Origin: Cladopsammia gracilis
Taxonomy: Eukaryota > Cnidaria > Anthozoa > Scleractinia > Dendrophylliidae
DNA length: 64,000 nucleotides
Assembly: GCA_022457155.1 (NCBI GenBank)
Contig: JAJGOT010000286.1
Coordinates: forward strand, 900,001 to 964,000
Direction: 5' to 3'
Shown here: in pieces, positions 9,723-24,200 of the stretch
Layout: every line of letters begins with the position of its first letter
Numbering within the stretch: position 1 is the stretch's first letter
Program-made: the position numbers and the translations under genes
Notes under the pieces: model-generated
What the model was told of the DNA's origin: nothing
What the model saw: only the letters and a program-made list of their open reading frames with translations
Databases searched by the model: none

Positions 9723-12187
9723 CATTTGAAGGGAATGTCATTCAAAGGGACAAGATGTTCATTGGAAATTTTTAAAGGTCTTTAAAGGAGCATCAGATGG
9801 TACCAGAAATCTCGTTTTGCGACGTCACTGGTTTCACTTTCCGCCTTGATTCTGGACTGCAAAAGCGCGAGTCCTCCGAATAAAGGATCTGGCGCGAGTG
9901 TGGATACGACGAGTGAGACTGTGGAGAGGTTTTTCCTCGCCTCGCGCGCCCGCATGCGTTTTCCGCCTTGATTCCCCAACGTTACCTTCTTTCATTGGGA
10001 ACTCGGACATGAACACGTAACTATACAGGTAAAAAAACTTGCACGTTAAAAACGTTTCTTGTGATTTCAAGTTCTGTTTGGTCTGAAGAAAAGCACTTCT
10101 GATGATACCAAGCTTTTGGCCAATAGGACGGGGCGGTGCATGCAATACACTGGTCGAACCTCTTAACTGACGGCCAACTTGAATGGATAGGTAGTTGGGA
10201 CACGAGAAACATGGCCGTTGTGAAGAGGTGCAGTGGCTAAAAGCAGTCAGCCCCAACAAACCGAGTTTAAATAACGTTATCATCCCTATCAGCAGTGGTC
10301 GTTGTAGCGGGGTGAGACTAGAGTTAATAGGCAAAATAACACGCAGAGAGAGGTTCAAAATAATTTAATCTGGGCAAAAATATGGGCGTTTATAGTCCAC
10401 TAATAATTCCAGATAAGTATCAAGGGAAGTAGTGTACAGTAGAGGTAGAAGTATCTAGGCCACCAGGTGTAGAGAGTCCCTCAGCCAGCTTTGGGTCACC
10501 GGTCACTTAAACTACACAGTAGTCATAAATACAGTCATTCATTCAATAATAATCCCACCCAAATACCCACAGTCGTTTTAAGTCTTTCTACACCATAATC
10601 CAAGACAAACCTTAAGTTAAAATAAAGACTATGCTTAGGGATAAACAATATCTTACTCCACGGAAAGAGATTCGCATATTTATAAGCAATCTAAAGATAT
10701 CAAGTTCGGAATTGACAAGGGAAGATGAAAAAAAAAAATAGGAGTTCCTAGCCACGCCTCATTTTAATTTTTCAGAGGGCGTCATTTGCTACCATCGAAG
10801 CAAGTGGCGACACCTAAAATTGTCTGTGAGGGGAGTCTAGGAAACTCCAAAACCTCTTCGGATTTGGTCTACACACTGACAAGAGTTTAAATACATGACA
10901 ATAATTTTCTCAAACTCAAACTAGAGTGAACTCTAACACCGTGCTAGGGTTGATTATAAGTTGTCAACTGCTGATCTATCAATAAATCAATAAGCGCAAA
11001 AGAAAAAAAAAAATATGCTCCATTAGGAAGCAACCAGCAATGTAAAGCTAAGAAGCTGTCATATTCCAATCATCAGTTGGCTCAAAAATAGTCACCACCC
11101 TTAGTTTTGGGGGGTGAAAAAGGCAACAAAGCATGCTTACTAAAATCTCACTTAAAAATTACAATGTTAGCACACAGATCCACTAAATGTTACATTAGTG
11201 CAAACAAAAAGAAAGTACCCCAGGAAAGCCTCAAGCAACTTAAATAGTGAAATTCTATCGGAGCAACACACTTGGTTTTAGCAATCCAAACCTATAAAAT
11301 GGCTGAACTTGCTTGCCATTGCTAGAATTTGATCCCAGTTTGTACGCAACTTTTTATCGCACCTGCTCGGGATGCTGTACAGAGTATGAGGGCCTCTCCA
11401 AAGCCAGATTGCAATCAAAAAACGTTGAACTATGGAATTTGATACAGTGAACCCTGTAAGCCAGACACCTTTGGGTCCACCCTTAACTGTCCACCAGAGA
11501 GGTGTCCCCATTACAGAGAGTTTAGCTACTGACAAACAAGTGAAATTTAGCCAGTACAAGCCAATTATAAAATTTGCCATGTCTGTCCACCTTACAGGGG
11601 TGTAAGCAAGCATTCAGTGTACCAGAATTTGTCTGCACACGCTGCAATCACAAAATATAAAACAAAAATAGTACTGTGACATTTGAATTTTAAAAAGACT
11701 GCTTGCAATAAAATTACAATCATTTTAACAATCACTGTCAACATCACTTCTTTTTTCACATGATTCCATACTTCACTGATTTGTCTTGATAAAATGCAAT
11801 AATACACATAAAAATTATTACCGGCAAAACATTTCTCTCTCGTTACTTTGTCTAGACAAAATACATTTTTTCATGAAACGGTGGACTGCAATAACTGAAT
11901 ATGTTGCCAAATCAACCAGTGTCCAATAGAATTATCACAAAGGTGCTTAGTGCTTTGCTGGGATGGCAAATGCACGAGTCAAGTAGCAAGTACCAACAAT
12001 ACACCTGGCATGCCACAATACCAAAATAGAATTTTGAATACACATCTTCAGTGAATGGGTTCAACAGATACAAGAAGATAATTATGAGAATGATGCCGGT
12101 GAAGTTGGAAGTTAATTAACCAGATGGATGACAAGAACTTCATTTGTAACAGGGCATCCATACATGTATCCTAGAAAAATTTGTTTT
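9723..12187. other. Intergenic between ASNS and the KH gene; repeat-derived patches
   Basis: No exon was recognised. The 9790-9990 stretch has repeated pieces (CGCGAG, TTCCGCCTTGATTC twice at about 9840 and 9960) and looks repeat-derived. At 11448-11605 short GTGTCC/GTCCAC blocks recur. Part of 11-12.2 kb is presumably the 3' UTR of the KH gene, but no AATAAA was found close to its stop codon. Confidence 0.4.
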
Positions 12188-12265
12188 TCAGCTGTAAGGA
12201 GCCTGTCTCCTTGGTGGTGGAGATTGACAACGAGCTATAGCATCGAGAATTTGCATCTGGGCACG
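12188..12265 (-). CDS. KH gene last coding exon
   Basis: Acceptor TTGTTTTCAG, then 25 residues (RAQMQILDAIARCQ, then PPPRRQAPYS) and TGA at 12188-12190. It forms the final helix of KH4 and a short basic tail, as in the IGF2BP C-terminus. Confidence 0.9.
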   Translation of the reverse strand, partial: RAQMQILDAIARCQSPPPRRQAPYS

Positions 12266-15200
12266 CTGAAAACAACACACGTTTATTAGAATTTTGAATA
12301 CCCTTTAAATGCTGTAAGTGTTTTCATTGGCAAATATTACTTTCAATCATTACAATAAGAATATTACAATAAAGAGAAGAACATTACAGAAAGAACAAAT
12401 AAAATATTGAAAAACATGGCAACATTAATATCAGTATTAATATCACTGAGTCAAGGGTGGTTTTCAATCAAGTGTCTTACTTTGACTTGCCACTGCTATG
12501 CTTTGTGATTGACTAAAAAATCTGGTGCCACTTTCAGGGATGTAGATCCAGTTTGTAACTGGCGGGAATATAGAACTGACAGACGGGTAAAAGAATAGAA
12601 AAATGTAGTCCTTTTAAAGCTGCACTAGGCTTTAACAGCCGGAAAAATGAAGTTCACAGCCGGTTAATTTCCCCGGCTCCCGGCTATTATCTACATCCCT
12701 GACTTTATCAACCAATCAGAAAAAAAAACAATCAGAGGTAAAACCAAAACCAATCATGACTTGTTCACCTGAGTTTTCCTGACCTTGACACCGGCGACAT
12801 GGCTTGTACTTCGTGGAAGACTTAATTATATGCACGCAAAACTTCTCAGCACTTATTTAGGGTTAAAAACTCATTTTAAAATGGTTAGCTTTTATTTACT
12901 GTTTTAGGTAGTGATATCCATAACAGTAAATAAAAGCTAACCATTTCAAAATGAGTTTTTAACCCTAATTAAGTGCCGGGAAGTTTTGCGTGCATATAAT
13001 TAAGTCTTCCTGTTTTTGTTTCATGTCCTGATTGGTTCATCAAATTATTTGCGCCTGTTGTGATTGGCCAGGGTGATTATGATGGTTTTGATTTTATTAC
13101 ACTCACTTTAAAACAGCTCATGAATACATCAATGTTAATTCTTGTTTCCTTTTGTTGGCCTTTGAAATCTTAGACTTGGGAGCTGGTGTCTCTCAAGAAG
13201 AGGAGTCTGAAGATCCCTATGTTAACCCCCCCCCCCCCCCCCCCCAAAAGAAACTCAGCTATTTACCTACCTAAATGGCTGAAAACACTGATATTGGCTT
13301 GCAGGGTCTTGAGAAGAACTCTGCCTAAATTCTTTTTTGTCTACATTTAAAAACTGAATTAACCGACAAGACAGCGCATCAACAGAATTACCAACCTGAC
13401 CGCTGGCAAAGCTTTCTTCAATAAGTATTGTTGCCTCCTTGTTTTCAGCATTTTCATTATTTGCTAAGACTTTTATTCGAACGCCTGTTTGTTTTTGCAG
13501 TTCTTTGACCTTATGGGAGAAAAAAAGGAGCAACATTAAGCATCTAAAGATAAACCTATTCACTTTTTGCACAGAACAGAAACCATCACTTTGAAAATGT
13601 GAAACAGACAACATGACCTTGTGTACGTCATATGTCCAAGGACTGTGTCTTGGTAAATTGGTGAAGACCATGGTTTCATTAAACACTGTCTAAACTTTGT
13701 TTAAATAACTCACCCACAATGTCCTGCTTAGCAAGAAAAAAGGAGATTGAATTGACTGTGATGGTTATACTTACATTATGACCTTCTTTGCCAATAAATC
13801 TGCCTATTATGTTGGGCTGATCCTTGCTTCCGCCCTTCAGAGGTATGAAAATTTCCGTTTTCAGTTTTAGCTCACCAACATTTTCCCCCGAGTTTGTTTT
13901 ATAGCCTTCTTCAGCAAGTTTACAATACACACAGTGTTGAGCCTGTAAAGAAAAGGCAATAGGACTGTTACAGTTTGCATAACTCAAAGCCTTAAATAAC
14001 ATTTTTAAAGTCTTTTTCCCCTTCTTGACTGGCCGTTACAAAATGGGCAACTGAAGCTGAAGGCTGGATCCAGCAGCATTGCCAAAGTGACACCAAAGGT
14101 CCCTGGTTGAAATCCTGGACTTGGCATTCTAAGGTTGATCTTACAGTTATGGTAGTCCCCCTCTTACTCTGGCTACCATAAAGTTCCTTAAGTAGGGTAT
14201 TACTCCAGCTTCCACAGTTTTCCTCCCCCACCCAATCATTTCTAATTTCAACAAATGAAAGTGCACTTACAAAGTACTGTTGATAAGGAGTGCCAATGAT
14301 CTCAATATATCTCTCAGGAGCATCGCGGTCTTTAGGAAAGACATGGATTTTACTGGCACCACTAAACTTCTTTATGTGAGCAAGGTTTGATGCCTGTTTA
14401 CCAATCAATGGACCAGCAAATTTGGATGGGAATGTAAGGTGAACTTTTACTGGCACCTAAAAAATAAAAGCAAACAATGCCAAAAATATAAAAAATTTTC
14501 AAGAAAAATCCCAAATTTTATTTTGTAAAAATACTGAAAAACAAATGCATTACAGAATCATGCCCATTAAAACATTTTGCCCCAAAATTGTGGTGTACCC
14601 ATGATGCTTTGCACACTAACAGAGGACACCGCCAGTTTCAGTCTCCTTTGACTGATGTCACGAAATTCTCCAGAGTGTTTAGCACAAAACGAAAAAGAAG
14701 CAAATGACAATGTTATGGCAAGATCAAATAATCACTCGTCACTAGTGTTACCCATTCAACTTTAGTTACATCATCTCCCACTTTTACCAAAACCCTTAAG
14801 TCTTGAATCTATGTATTTTTATTCAACAGATGAATGATTTTAATGCATGTTGCAATATGTCCAAGGTTTCGAATTTCGTTTGACATGTTTTTGTCGGTAT
14901 GCAAATTTATTACAATCCGACAAAACTTAACCAATCGCTCACATGAAAGTCTTGAATGCTATTTTACTCTTTGTATTTCTTTTTTGTCATTAACTTAAAA
15001 TAATGACAATTTCATTCAACATTTACATTTTGAGAGGCAGATATGTGTTTCAAAGGTTTTAAGTCTCACTTCATTGGTTGTGTATGCAAATTATTCTGAA
15101 CTCAATGGAGGTAAAAATAGTTGCGATGGCTCAATTAAATTCTTGTTATTAACTACTGGCATGAAGATTTAAATAATATTGTTCTTGGCTCAGTTTTATT

Positions 15201-18200
15201 GAAGATAATGCACTGTCTTGAAATACTTTACCCAAATACTGTTAAAAGTTTTCAATGCGTAAACATGTTTCATATTAATTAACCTTTGTCACCTTTTGCA
15301 GACAGAAGCAAATTGACACACCAGTCATATTCCTACGTTTTCTAATAGAGCCTTTTGGCAACAGAAATTCATTGCAAAACAATAAAATGTATTTCTGTTT
15401 AACAGAAAATTTTAAGAAAAGCACAGTCTTGTAAATCAATGTAGTGGGAATCACTTTTGCAGTCACGCAACATGCTTCAGTGCGCTCTGACCAAATTATT
15501 ATCCTTGCGAGAGTCCCATTGTTCTTCTGTTGTCTGCTGAATAACAGACTTGTTGCACCTATTTTTGCCTAGAAATAATGCTATACACAAAGGAACATTT
15601 GATTGACAGCAAAAGTACTGCCAAAGAGGTTTTGTTTGAATGGTCTTACTATAAGATTTCACCGACAGATACATAAGTTAGAACTACACTACATGTCTCC
15701 ATAATTGACCCTGGGATTTGGGGTTCTTAGAATCATTATTTAGTTCATAGACATAAGAAGCCCAGAGTTATGTTAAAAGACTCAGATAGATTGAGTATGC
15801 AATGTTATCAACAGATTAATTTTTTTGTTCTTTCTTTCTTTCCCCTCTTTTCAATGATGTACACTTTAAAAATAGCAAAAACATACATCACATCACACAT
15901 ACGGCTTTGTCTTTTGTGTTGAAAAAAAAACAGGACCTACACAACCCCCAAAAACGTTGCTGAAAGAAAATAACTTATTTGGAAACACATTCTTTATATA
16001 AGGACCCTAAGAACTAATTACACACAAAGAATTACCTGTGCTAGCATATAACCTTGAGAAACATTTCCAAATGCTCCTTGAAACCAGTTTGGTACGAAAG
16101 GATTGTTCTGCAATGATATTGCAACATTTACAGATGTTGCTCAGCCTTTACAGCTAACTAGGACTACAGAAATTTAATTTATACATTGTCGCTCATTCAA
16201 ATCTAGGGCAGTTCACAAGGAAAATCATTCTAAGAGTAAGCGGGTTTGACAATTTAAACACAACCAGAACTACCAATATTGTTGTTTTTCTAAAGAGCAT
16301 GGCAATAGAGTCCAAAAGTGTTGACATCACAAAAACTTAATTTGTGAAATTATGCAATTTCATTAAAATTTTGCCAATTTGGGGGTGAGATACATATTAG
16401 CACCATTATGCTTTGATGACTCCATACAAACCCTTGTAATTTTGCCTCAGTTCTAAACAGTTGGAACCAAGGCAAATTTAGAAGGGTTTGTAAGGAGTCA
16501 CAAGGGCATGACAGTGGCAACATCTCACCCCCAAATTGCAATAAGGTGCTAACTTTTTGGCAAACGGTCATATTTCATCATTCTTTTTCTGAATATCTAA
16601 TCAAATCCCATAATTTCACAAATTGAAGTTTTTGTGACGCCACACTTTAGGACTCTATCAAAACAAAGAGAAATATCATGACAACATTCTTTTTTCTGTC
16701 CAGCAAAGAAAAATTATGTCGAACAACGTTAGGGCAAAACTAAATTCCACAAATCAGTTTGCTATGGACAAAGAATGATCACTTGATAAGTTTGAAGATG
16801 ATAATCAAACATACAGTGTTTATTTCAAGTTAATCCTAAATAAAACCTGTCAGTTACCGACAGTTACCAACAGAAATGTTAGTAGCACTCACCGGTTGAG
16901 GATGGTGAGAGTGCGCTCCCATTGGAGGCCAAGGACCCTGTTGGGGTTGCATGAAGAACTGCTGGGGGCTAGGACGTCGAGGCTGTAAAGCAAAATTTAG
17001 TACAATCAAACATTAAATGTTAACTTAACCCTTTCACTCCCAGAGTCAATAATGGAGACATGTAGCGTAGTTCTAACTTTTCAGTCTGTGGATGAAATAC
17101 CGTGGTGTGACCATTCAAATGAAACCTCTTTGGCAGTACTTTTGCATGGTGCAATTTGTTTCTCATTTTTTTGCAAAATGAAATTGGGATTTTTCTTGAA
17201 TTTTGTTGTTTGGCACTCTCGGGAGTGAAAGAGTTAAGGGGTTATGTTTCAGTGCACATTACAAGCTGACAGATTGACAAATTCATAGCAGTATCCAAAC
17301 CTCTCTCATGATCCTTTTGAGGCAGGCATAAGCTTTAGCACTGACCATACTTTCGGCTTCACTACATTTTGAAAGTGCTTCCTCCTCCAGGGAACTGAGC
17401 ATAGTATCTTCATCTAATGTTAACTGTTCTGGTGGGAGTTGATATTGTACTGTTATCACTCTGTCCATTTGATTTAACGGGTTGTAGTCTTCCCTGTAAA
17501 ACAAAAAATTGATAAACTTAATAAAGAGGGCTTTCAATAAGTTTACGATTAAACAACAAAAACTGAGAAGTTGATGCAAATCAGGTTGTACCAGGATGCA
17601 TCAACATTCAAAGAAAGTATGCAGCCAACTCAGATAAAATATGTTGCAGCTTAACAAGGTCTTTGGTGAAATTCGCTGCTTACTCGACAATAAACCCAGT
17701 TTAACTAGTTGACAAGGTATGAAAACAGTGGTACACAAGAGAAGAATGAAAAGTGGCAGTGTCTAGTTTTAACAAATATAAAAAGAAACTTACTTTAATG
17801 CTCGAACTGAGGTAACATCTGTTGTATCAGTAATCTGTTTGAGATTGCAGTGACCTTTACCTTCAATAACAGATTTAAACAATAAAAGATTGTAAGCTTG
17901 ACCAGTACATAAATTAAATAATGGAAATATCAACTTGAGATACATAATGTAGCATCACACAACAAGCATTGTTATATAGCTGCGGTTTTTCTCAATGCAA
18001 CACATGTGTTCATTGGTTGATTTATGGTCACATGACGTCTAACAAACACTGTTTCCCGTCAAACATCCATGAGAGGGCAACAATTGCGAAAGCAGGCAAC
18101 ATTTTCACTGTTGCCTGCTAAGGCACGTGATCATACCATGACAAAAGATGGCATGGTTACGATGCAATTGATGTTTACATTGAGTGTTTGGCGCATTTTT

Positions 18201-21200
18201 CAAACTGTGCAGTGTTGTGTTTTTGTGTTGCTATATGTGACCCTCCACGGGAAAACAGTGAATAAGGTGAACGCACGCACACGGCACGCTCGCACGTTAA
18301 AACAAAAGAAGCGTGCCTCAACACGATAGCTGCGTGTAAGTCACTTTCCTCATTAGCGTCAAACCCATTGTTTTCCGTTGCACGCTAAAAACAAAGGACC
18401 GTGTTAAGATCTTTGCGTGCAATTTTGCACGTATTAACACGATGACCGTGTCAACTTCGATTGCACTCGGTTCAAGAAGTGAGATAGAGTTTTAGCCTGG
18501 TTTCCATAATGTGCCATGTCCGTGCATCTGGCCCTAGTATTTCTTACTCCCGCAAAGTACTCAGCTAATAACAGTAATTTGGAAAAAAAGGGCAAAAGTG
18601 TTTGACTTAAACAGTTCTTCTGAGGCTAAGAATATTGTATCTACCGGTATCTGTCGTAAACACTGCGAAATTCGAATTTCAGTCCAAGTTCGAAGTTAGA
18701 ATTCGAGTTTGTATGCGGGATGCGTACCGCAAAGGAAACAGATCGTTTCGTTTGTTCAAAATAAAGCTATTTTACAGGCGATTTTTCCTTGTAAACTAAA
18801 ACTTTATTGAATGCTGTTATTATTTGGAATTTGTTAGAACGAATACTGTGATTGTATTATTGCATTTAGCCATCGCATTTAGCGAATTTCAACAGACGCC
18901 ATTTTGTTTACTGTGGCGCGTGTCACGTGCAAATTTCTTAAGCTCATGTTTTATTTAGCCTGGTTACTAAGGTTAACCAAGACGGCCGCTTGACATTACA
19001 AACTCTATTTTTTTGGCTTCTTTCGTTTGTCTTCGGTGTTCCTTCATTGCAAAAAGCTTCGAAATGTCCGACAAACATAGCCAGCACTTTTTAACACACG
19101 TATTTTGACAATTTGAGGTTCAATTTTACAGTTTATGACCACAACGCTCACGTTCGTGTGTTACGTGCTAGATGCGTATTCAAGAACAACAACAAGTTTT
19201 ATTTCAAGTATTCTTCGATCGGGGGCGCTCTTGCACCTCTGTTAGAGAAACAAAACTCACTTTTTTAAGTTATTCATTAATCTGCAAAACCATAAATGCA
19301 GTAATAATAAGAGCAAAACAACTATTCTTCGATCCGGTGATGTAGTCTGGTAAGTAACATGAAAAATAAATCTACCGTGTCACGACTAGCGTGTTAAGAA
19401 ACAAAGAAATAACCGCGTCAATCTACCGTGTTAAAATACAAAGCTCTACAGTGTTGAACCGTGTTAGCAAAATGCAGACAAAGGCCACAAGCACGTTACT
19501 TGAAATCAATTGTTTTAGTTTGCATATCGCACGATAAACGTGTTGTGTTGGAAGCGTGCGAACGTGACAGTACCGTGCCGTGTGCGTGCGTTCACCTTAT
19601 TCACTGTTTTCCTGTGGAGGGTCACATATAACAAATCACTTAATGACTGATCCCTCAAGATTCTCAGGAAACAAAACTCACCGTTTCCCTCGGGACCAGT
19701 CATTAAGTGTTCAATATTTTATATTGACTGTTTACTTTACACAAGAAAATAATGCACAGTACAAGATGCTTACCGATCACTTGTCCAGCGATACTACTAT
19801 GAACCAAAACACGCATCTGGACCACAGGGCTAAAACACAGATATCAAATTATCTTCATGAGTAACAACAGATTATCAATACTAAGTATCTAAGTATAAGA
19901 AGTTAAGTATCAGTTAACAATAGTCAATTTTTCCTAGGTATCAGCCCTTTGTAGCTGAGAGTCAAGTCACCTACTTTGCACAAAACAAATTTTCATTACA
20001 AGTTATAACTTAAGACAACAAGAAATGTATGTGTGACGAGCATACTGAAATTAACAAAATGGCCATGTTTAAGGCCACTTTATTTAGAGTAAGATTTTAT
20101 AACAGTTATAGTTGGGAAAAGTTAAAAGGATTTGTATGGAAAAAGTTGCTAGATAGGAGTCATTAAAGGGCCACAACCCTGGCTGATATATTGTGTTTTC
20201 ATGATATGGTCAAGGTTTGCTTTAAGCTTCCTTTACTGTCTTGAAATATGAAGGAGAAATTGCCAAAAGTGATGAAAGCAGAGAATGTTAACTAAAGAGA
20301 CACAACAACAGTCAAAATTATACACAAATGGCAATTTTCATTTCTTAACCATCTGTCACAAAATCAAATTTGATAAACTGTAATCCACTTCCATCCTTGC
20401 AATCCTGCATTTTTATCTCCTAACTACTGCTTTTATTTTCCTCTATATGCAGTCTTTTTATCCAATAAGTTGTGTATTTGGTGGCATTTAGCGGTATAAC
20501 ATGGAAATATGGTTAGCAAAATTTTGTTACATTGGGGGGACAGTGTCCCTGTAAATCTCACTCTTGAATGCAAGGAACTTCAGCAACGAAACACAATTAT
20601 GCACTTATTGACTGAGTGGGAGCGCCGGATGGGAAAACATTTGGCTCAAAGTCATGGCATACAGACCGATCGCAGCGAGGTCATGTGCCATGACTGAGAG
20701 CCAAATATTTTCCCGTCCAGCCCTCCCAATCAGTCAATAAGTATTTTATAATATGACTAGAAAGTACAAGAATAATCGCGCAGTGCGAGGTCACTTGAAC
20801 TCAAGCGGGGCCAGACGGCTTTTTCCAAACCGGCTCACGTCAACCTGTCGAGCCCCAATCACGTCACCTTGCGATTCTATTTTCTGTAGGATTGCGTCAA
20901 CGGGGCTGTATGGTCACATTATAAAATACATTATTCACGTGAAGTGCATATCATGTCAAACTATTTTTATTTCCCATGCTAACCACGAAGACAGCATTAT
21001 CAGCTATATAACTTTCCAAGAAGCTCTCTCACATTGACTGTATTACTCATACCTTCTCTTTGCTGGATCAGTTTCGGAACGCATTGTTCTGTGAATGCTA
21101 AGGTTAGCCTCAGTGCACTGTGCTGGAGTCCCAACAATCTCTACAACCTAAACAGAAATCAAGTACCTTATTACAAAGACTGTTGCCATTGAATGTTTCT

Positions 21201-24200
21201 GTTGCTATCAAGCAAATGACTACAGCTATGTCAAGAAATTGTGGCAGTTAAACTTTACCAAAGGATCAAGACTAGACAATTTTAACTTACTTTTTCCATA
21301 CTACAGATTGTTTTCACGTGACATCACGACAGATTCCCCGCCATATTGGTGTACCACTTTTGATTGCGTAATAGCATGCAAATGCAAGTCATATCTACAG
21401 TTGTCACATTTTAGAAATGAATACTTCGGGATGTGAAGCAAAGTCTGGGGAAAATCTTTTTTTGACTTGTTCTTTTCCTAGTTCGGAATATGCTTAGAAG
21501 TTGGAATCGCGGGTTAAAGTAGCGTTATATGGAGAAAATCTTGGCAATAATAGAATCTATTCCATGTTGAAATTTCTTTGAGCTGGACTGCTTGTCCCCT
21601 ATTCAAACAGTTGAATCAACAGCATTTGCACCCACCAGCAGTCTGTATTTATAGTTAGAGTACTACAAAGCCAAATCATTGCTGCAAACAAGTTTGTTTA
21701 GTGAAGGTGAGACATTTCCAGCATATGAATGACTCAACACCTCGATTTTGATCAACACGAAAAGAGAAGGAACAGTATTGTCTGCTCATAATAAATTCCT
21801 AGGCTGTAAGGCTAGCCAAGCAGAATCCTGTTCAAATTATATGCATATGGCTAGTGTTCATTTGGAACTGACCACAAAGCATAGACAAAACTAAATGATA
21901 AACTCAGTCATGTACACAAGTTGTGTACATGCGAGTGGAGAATTTTTAAAGATCAGTTTGAAAGATAGACTACTGGGCAGCACTTGCGAACTATAAGCTG
22001 CAAAAGTTCTTTATTTCTTCTACATACTTCGTCTAACTATCATAGACTTCATCAGGGATAGAGTTGTAGGTCTGTATCGAAGCCATAAAAAACGGAAATC
22101 GCACCAGCACAAACAAAAGCAGAATGTTATTTGTTGTTGAACACAACAGCAAACATTTGCCCTCCAGGTTCATTTAGTTCACATTTCTTTACTGCAAATC
22201 GCACCAGCGCAAACAACAGCAGAATCTTTTGGTCAAATTTGTGTAAAAGAAAAGGCGAAACTATGAAAATATCTGTCATGGCTTACACACTATCATTCAA
22301 AACCCATCTGTAAGAATTCCGCCGGACTAATAGCAGAAATCCATCGCGACCGCATAATTGATCACAGCACCCATAGGGCTGTGCTCTAGCAGTGCCCTGG
22401 GGCCTCAGGCTCCTTACTTTTATCTTCAGGCGACTAGAAAAACTTACTTTTGCATAAAGCTTAAGTGCCGGGCTCCCCAGATTTCATAGTTGGGAGCCTC
22501 TGGGCTCCCTGTGATTCTTGTAAGAGCACAGCCTTGACCCATATAATTAAGTGGACACAACTTGGGTTTGTTTACACTTTGGTACACCTCACCTATATGG
22601 TGGTGTAGCAACAGTTGTCAAGATTTTTGTCACGTGAGTGAAAACGATCTATTATTGGATAACAAAAAAGTAATTTGACAAAACACCCACCTTTTCAAAT
22701 GGACTTTTGTCGTCTTTCTTGTGTACTGTGATACTAGAGAAGAAACATCAATGTTAAACATGGACAAGCAACACACGGTTAAGAAAAAAAGAAACTTAAT
22801 TAAGGGCTGGGTGGTGTTATAAATTATTATTGCAAGTACCTCAATTGATTTACAAATGCAATCTACCTTATTTAGTCATAGGTGTGGCTAAACTGTCTAC
22901 AATAGCAGGTGTCCATATTAAGTGGGTGTCCGTAAAACAGGGTGTGACTTTACTGGCTACCTTATCAATATGCACAATATTCTGTGATTGGACAATGACT
23001 TCACATTTCATGTTCAAACAATGGTAAGTTTGGGGTGTGGCCAGTATAAAGATGCACCCTATTTGCAGGTAAGTACTGTTTGAAGCGATTCCACAATACC
23101 AAATGCACTTATTTGTGAAGTTATTCAACAATGGTGAATAGCTTATTCTTGTGAAAATGTTAAAAAAAAAAAACAATACCGAAAAGAAAATACTGCTCAA
23201 TATCTTTGACTTGAATGGTCAAACTTTAGTATTTCATCCACAAACTCATCAATTTTTACAACAAAAAAATGTGACTTCTGTTTGTCTATGGCAGTGAAAG
23301 GGTTCAAATAAGTTTCAAGCCCATGTTTGAAAGACATCAACAGCCAAGAATCATTAAAACATAGCAGTTCCTAGCCCGTTTTAGATACACTTACTCTGTT
23401 CCCGTTTTGTCTGTGAGATCTTTGATTTTCTTTCCCTCTTTTCCAATGATGGCACCAACCATGGTGGGTGGTACAAGAACCCTTACAATAAGACAACAAA
23501 ATGAAAATGGGAACACAAGCAATTTTATGGAGTGGAATAGTCCATTTTACATTTGTGTGCTTGGTGACCTTGCCTTTGAGTGGAAGTGAGGCTGGAGGTG
23601 ACCTTGCTTTGATACAAACCTTTCTGCCTTTCATATGTTAATAATGCTGTTCTCATGCTAACTACGTAAATTTACATCTGAAAAGCTCCAAGGTCTGTAT
23701 CATAACAAGGTCAACTTCAACCTCGCTTCCACTCAAAGGCCAGGACACTAAGAAGACAACTGTAAAATGGTCTATTCACTACCTTAAAGGGGTAATATGT
23801 CATGGAGATGTTGCTCTTTCTGGTCGAACCTCAACTACTTGGATCTTACACAAAAGGTTTTTAAAGCACCAAGAGTAAAATACCAAGTAATTCCAGTTCA
23901 AAGAGCGAACAAACCATAATCAGATTTATGTACTTTTTCCAAGACACAAGGGAAGAAATTGGCTTAATTTTTTCAAGTTGCAATATTTCTTACCAAGTCA
24001 ATGACACTAATTTATAGTTTCAGTTCACTAGTATAGTGATATAGTTAACAAACCTGGAGCCTTATTTTCAGGTTTCTGTTCATACAAATATGTTATTTTG
24101 GCTTTTAAATAATATAAAAAATAAATCACTTTATTTAGTGTCAACAGGTATTTAGCACACGAGTACTAATTGGGGACACTTTCCAGACCCAATTGGAATT

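Noticed and set aside
9834..10358. 174-codon minus-strand ORF
   Set aside because: No conserved motif, no splice context, and it overlaps repeat-derived sequence with repeated TTCCGCCTTGATTC. It is best explained as chance.
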